Shown: piece by piece, positions 6,020-6,576 of the stretch
How positions within the stretch are numbered: the stretch's first letter is position 1
Layout of the letters: every line of letters begins with the position of its first letter
Assembly (NCBI GenBank): GCA_945787585.1
Contig: CALZIG010000215.1
Coordinates: 1-6,576, forward strand
DNA from: an uncultured Gammaproteobacteria bacterium
GTDB lineage: Bacteria; Pseudomonadota; Gammaproteobacteria; SZUA-140
Length of the DNA: 6,576 nucleotides
Reading direction: 5' to 3'
Position numbers and translations under genes: made by a program
Notes under the pieces: generated by a model
The model's database searches: none
Seen by the model: only the letters and a program-made list of their open reading frames with translations
Told to the model about the DNA's origin: nothing

Positions 6020-6576
6020 TGATCCTCCGCCAGACGAAAGCCACTGAACTGCCAGCGCTCCTGTGGGTAAAAAAAGTTACGGTAGGTACTGCGGATATGG
6101 TCAGCGGGCGTGACACAAGAACCACCGCGTAGCACGATCTGACTGCTCATAAATTTACCATTATATTCACCGAGTGGGCCGTGTTGTTGCCGATAACCGG
6201 GGTAGGGGGTGTAGGGGCTTTGCGTCCATTCCCACACATCACCAAACAGTTGTTGCAACGGGGCATTGCACTGTGGGCCGGCAGGTTGTAGAAAACCATC
6301 CTCGACAAAATTTCCTTTGTTCATTTTTGGTTGCTGTGTCGCTGCAATCTCCCATTCGGCTTCAGTGGGCAGGCGCTTGTCGGCCCAGCGAGCATAGGCT
6401 GCGGTCTCAAAAAAACTGACATGAGTAACAGGTGCTGCGAGGTCAATGGCACGCATGCCACCCAACGTAAAATAAAACCACTGATCTTCAATCTTTTGCC
6501 AATAGAGTGGTGCCTGCCAGTTTTGTTGTTGAATCACTGTCCACGCGTCAGACAACCAAAGGTCTGAGTTCCGGTA
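6016..6576 (-). CDS. egtB: Ergothioneine synthase EgtB, C-terminal part (N-terminus beyond window edge)
   Basis: EgtB is an iron-dependent sulfoxide synthase that joins hercynine to a thiol donor using oxygen. The frame is open to the right edge, giving 186 residues, under half of the usual 420-440. The visible part is the FGE-sulfatase-like domain: YRNSDLWLSDAW (1-12 of the fragment), PVTHVSFFETAAYARWADKRLPTEAEWE (49-76), FGDVWEWT (111-118), VLRGGSC (148-154) and RNFFYPQERWQFSGFRLA (166-183). The N-terminal DinB-like part with the iron-binding histidines lies outside. A TTG at 6553-6555 is not the start, because residues before it still match the family. The YRNFFYP segment, where mycobacterial enzymes have an N-W-D-YP type sequence, suggests a variant that may use cysteine rather than gamma-glutamylcysteine; this is an inference from memory of the subtypes. 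It is directly followed by egtD, whose Shine-Dalgarno lies inside the last codons of egtB. Its promoter is off the window. Confidence 0.94.
   Translation of the reverse strand, partial: YRNSDLWLSDAWTVIQQQNWQAPLYWQKIEDQWFYFTLGGMRAIDLAAPVTHVSFFETAAYARWADKRLPTEAEWEIAATQQPKMNKGNFVEDGFLQPAGPQCNAPLQQLFGDVWEWTQSPYTPYPGYRQQHGPLGEYNGKFMSSQIVLRGGSCVTPADHIRSTYRNFFYPQERWQFSGFRLAEDQ

Overview
The window reads as ordinary chromosome of a mid-GC gammaproteobacterium. The reasons are a close relative of the enterobacterial/marine HNH protein YajD, an NnrS-type membrane protein, and an egtB-egtD ergothioneine pair, with sigma70-like promoter elements and Shine-Dalgarno sites. The genus cannot be named from this sequence. 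I see no rRNA, tRNA, CRISPR array, insertion sequence, phage gene or origin.

Layout. Bases 1-1139 (minus) hold nearly all of an NnrS family polytopic membrane protein, cut at its C-terminus by the window edge. A 142-base divergent gap follows, with a good promoter for the next gene and a 7-bp hairpin at its predicted transcription start. Bases 1282-1644 (plus) are yajD, an HNH nuclease-like protein. A strong bidirectional terminator (1749-1787) sits between yajD and the convergent gene at 1810-3303 (minus). That gene encodes an outer-membrane-type lipoprotein with a DUF4382 domain, then two DUF5666-like modules and a third related C-terminal region; an acidic, histidine-rich loop lies in the first module. 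A 272-base divergent gap (3304-3575) carries two separate inverted repeats and AT-rich promoter-like sequence. Bases 3576-4997 (plus) encode a second lipoprotein, a kelch-type beta-propeller made of six units with a 71-residue period. It converges, with 23 bases between, on egtD (5021-6019, minus), which overlaps the end of egtB (6016 to the right edge, minus, N-terminal part missing).

How they work together. EgtB and EgtD are two enzymes of ergothioneine synthesis: EgtD trimethylates histidine, and EgtB joins the product to a sulfur donor. They are almost certainly co-transcribed and translationally coupled. The two lipoproteins are divergently transcribed from one regulatory region and both are predicted to be exported, so they may be co-regulated or act together at the cell surface. 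That pairing is the least explained part of the window. NnrS (nitric oxide stress) and ergothioneine (a redox-active thiol) both suit a stress-exposed lifestyle, but nothing in the sequence links them directly. No clearly new multi-gene system is evident. The best candidates for follow-up are the lipoprotein pair, its operator-like dyads and the His/Asp/Glu-rich insert.
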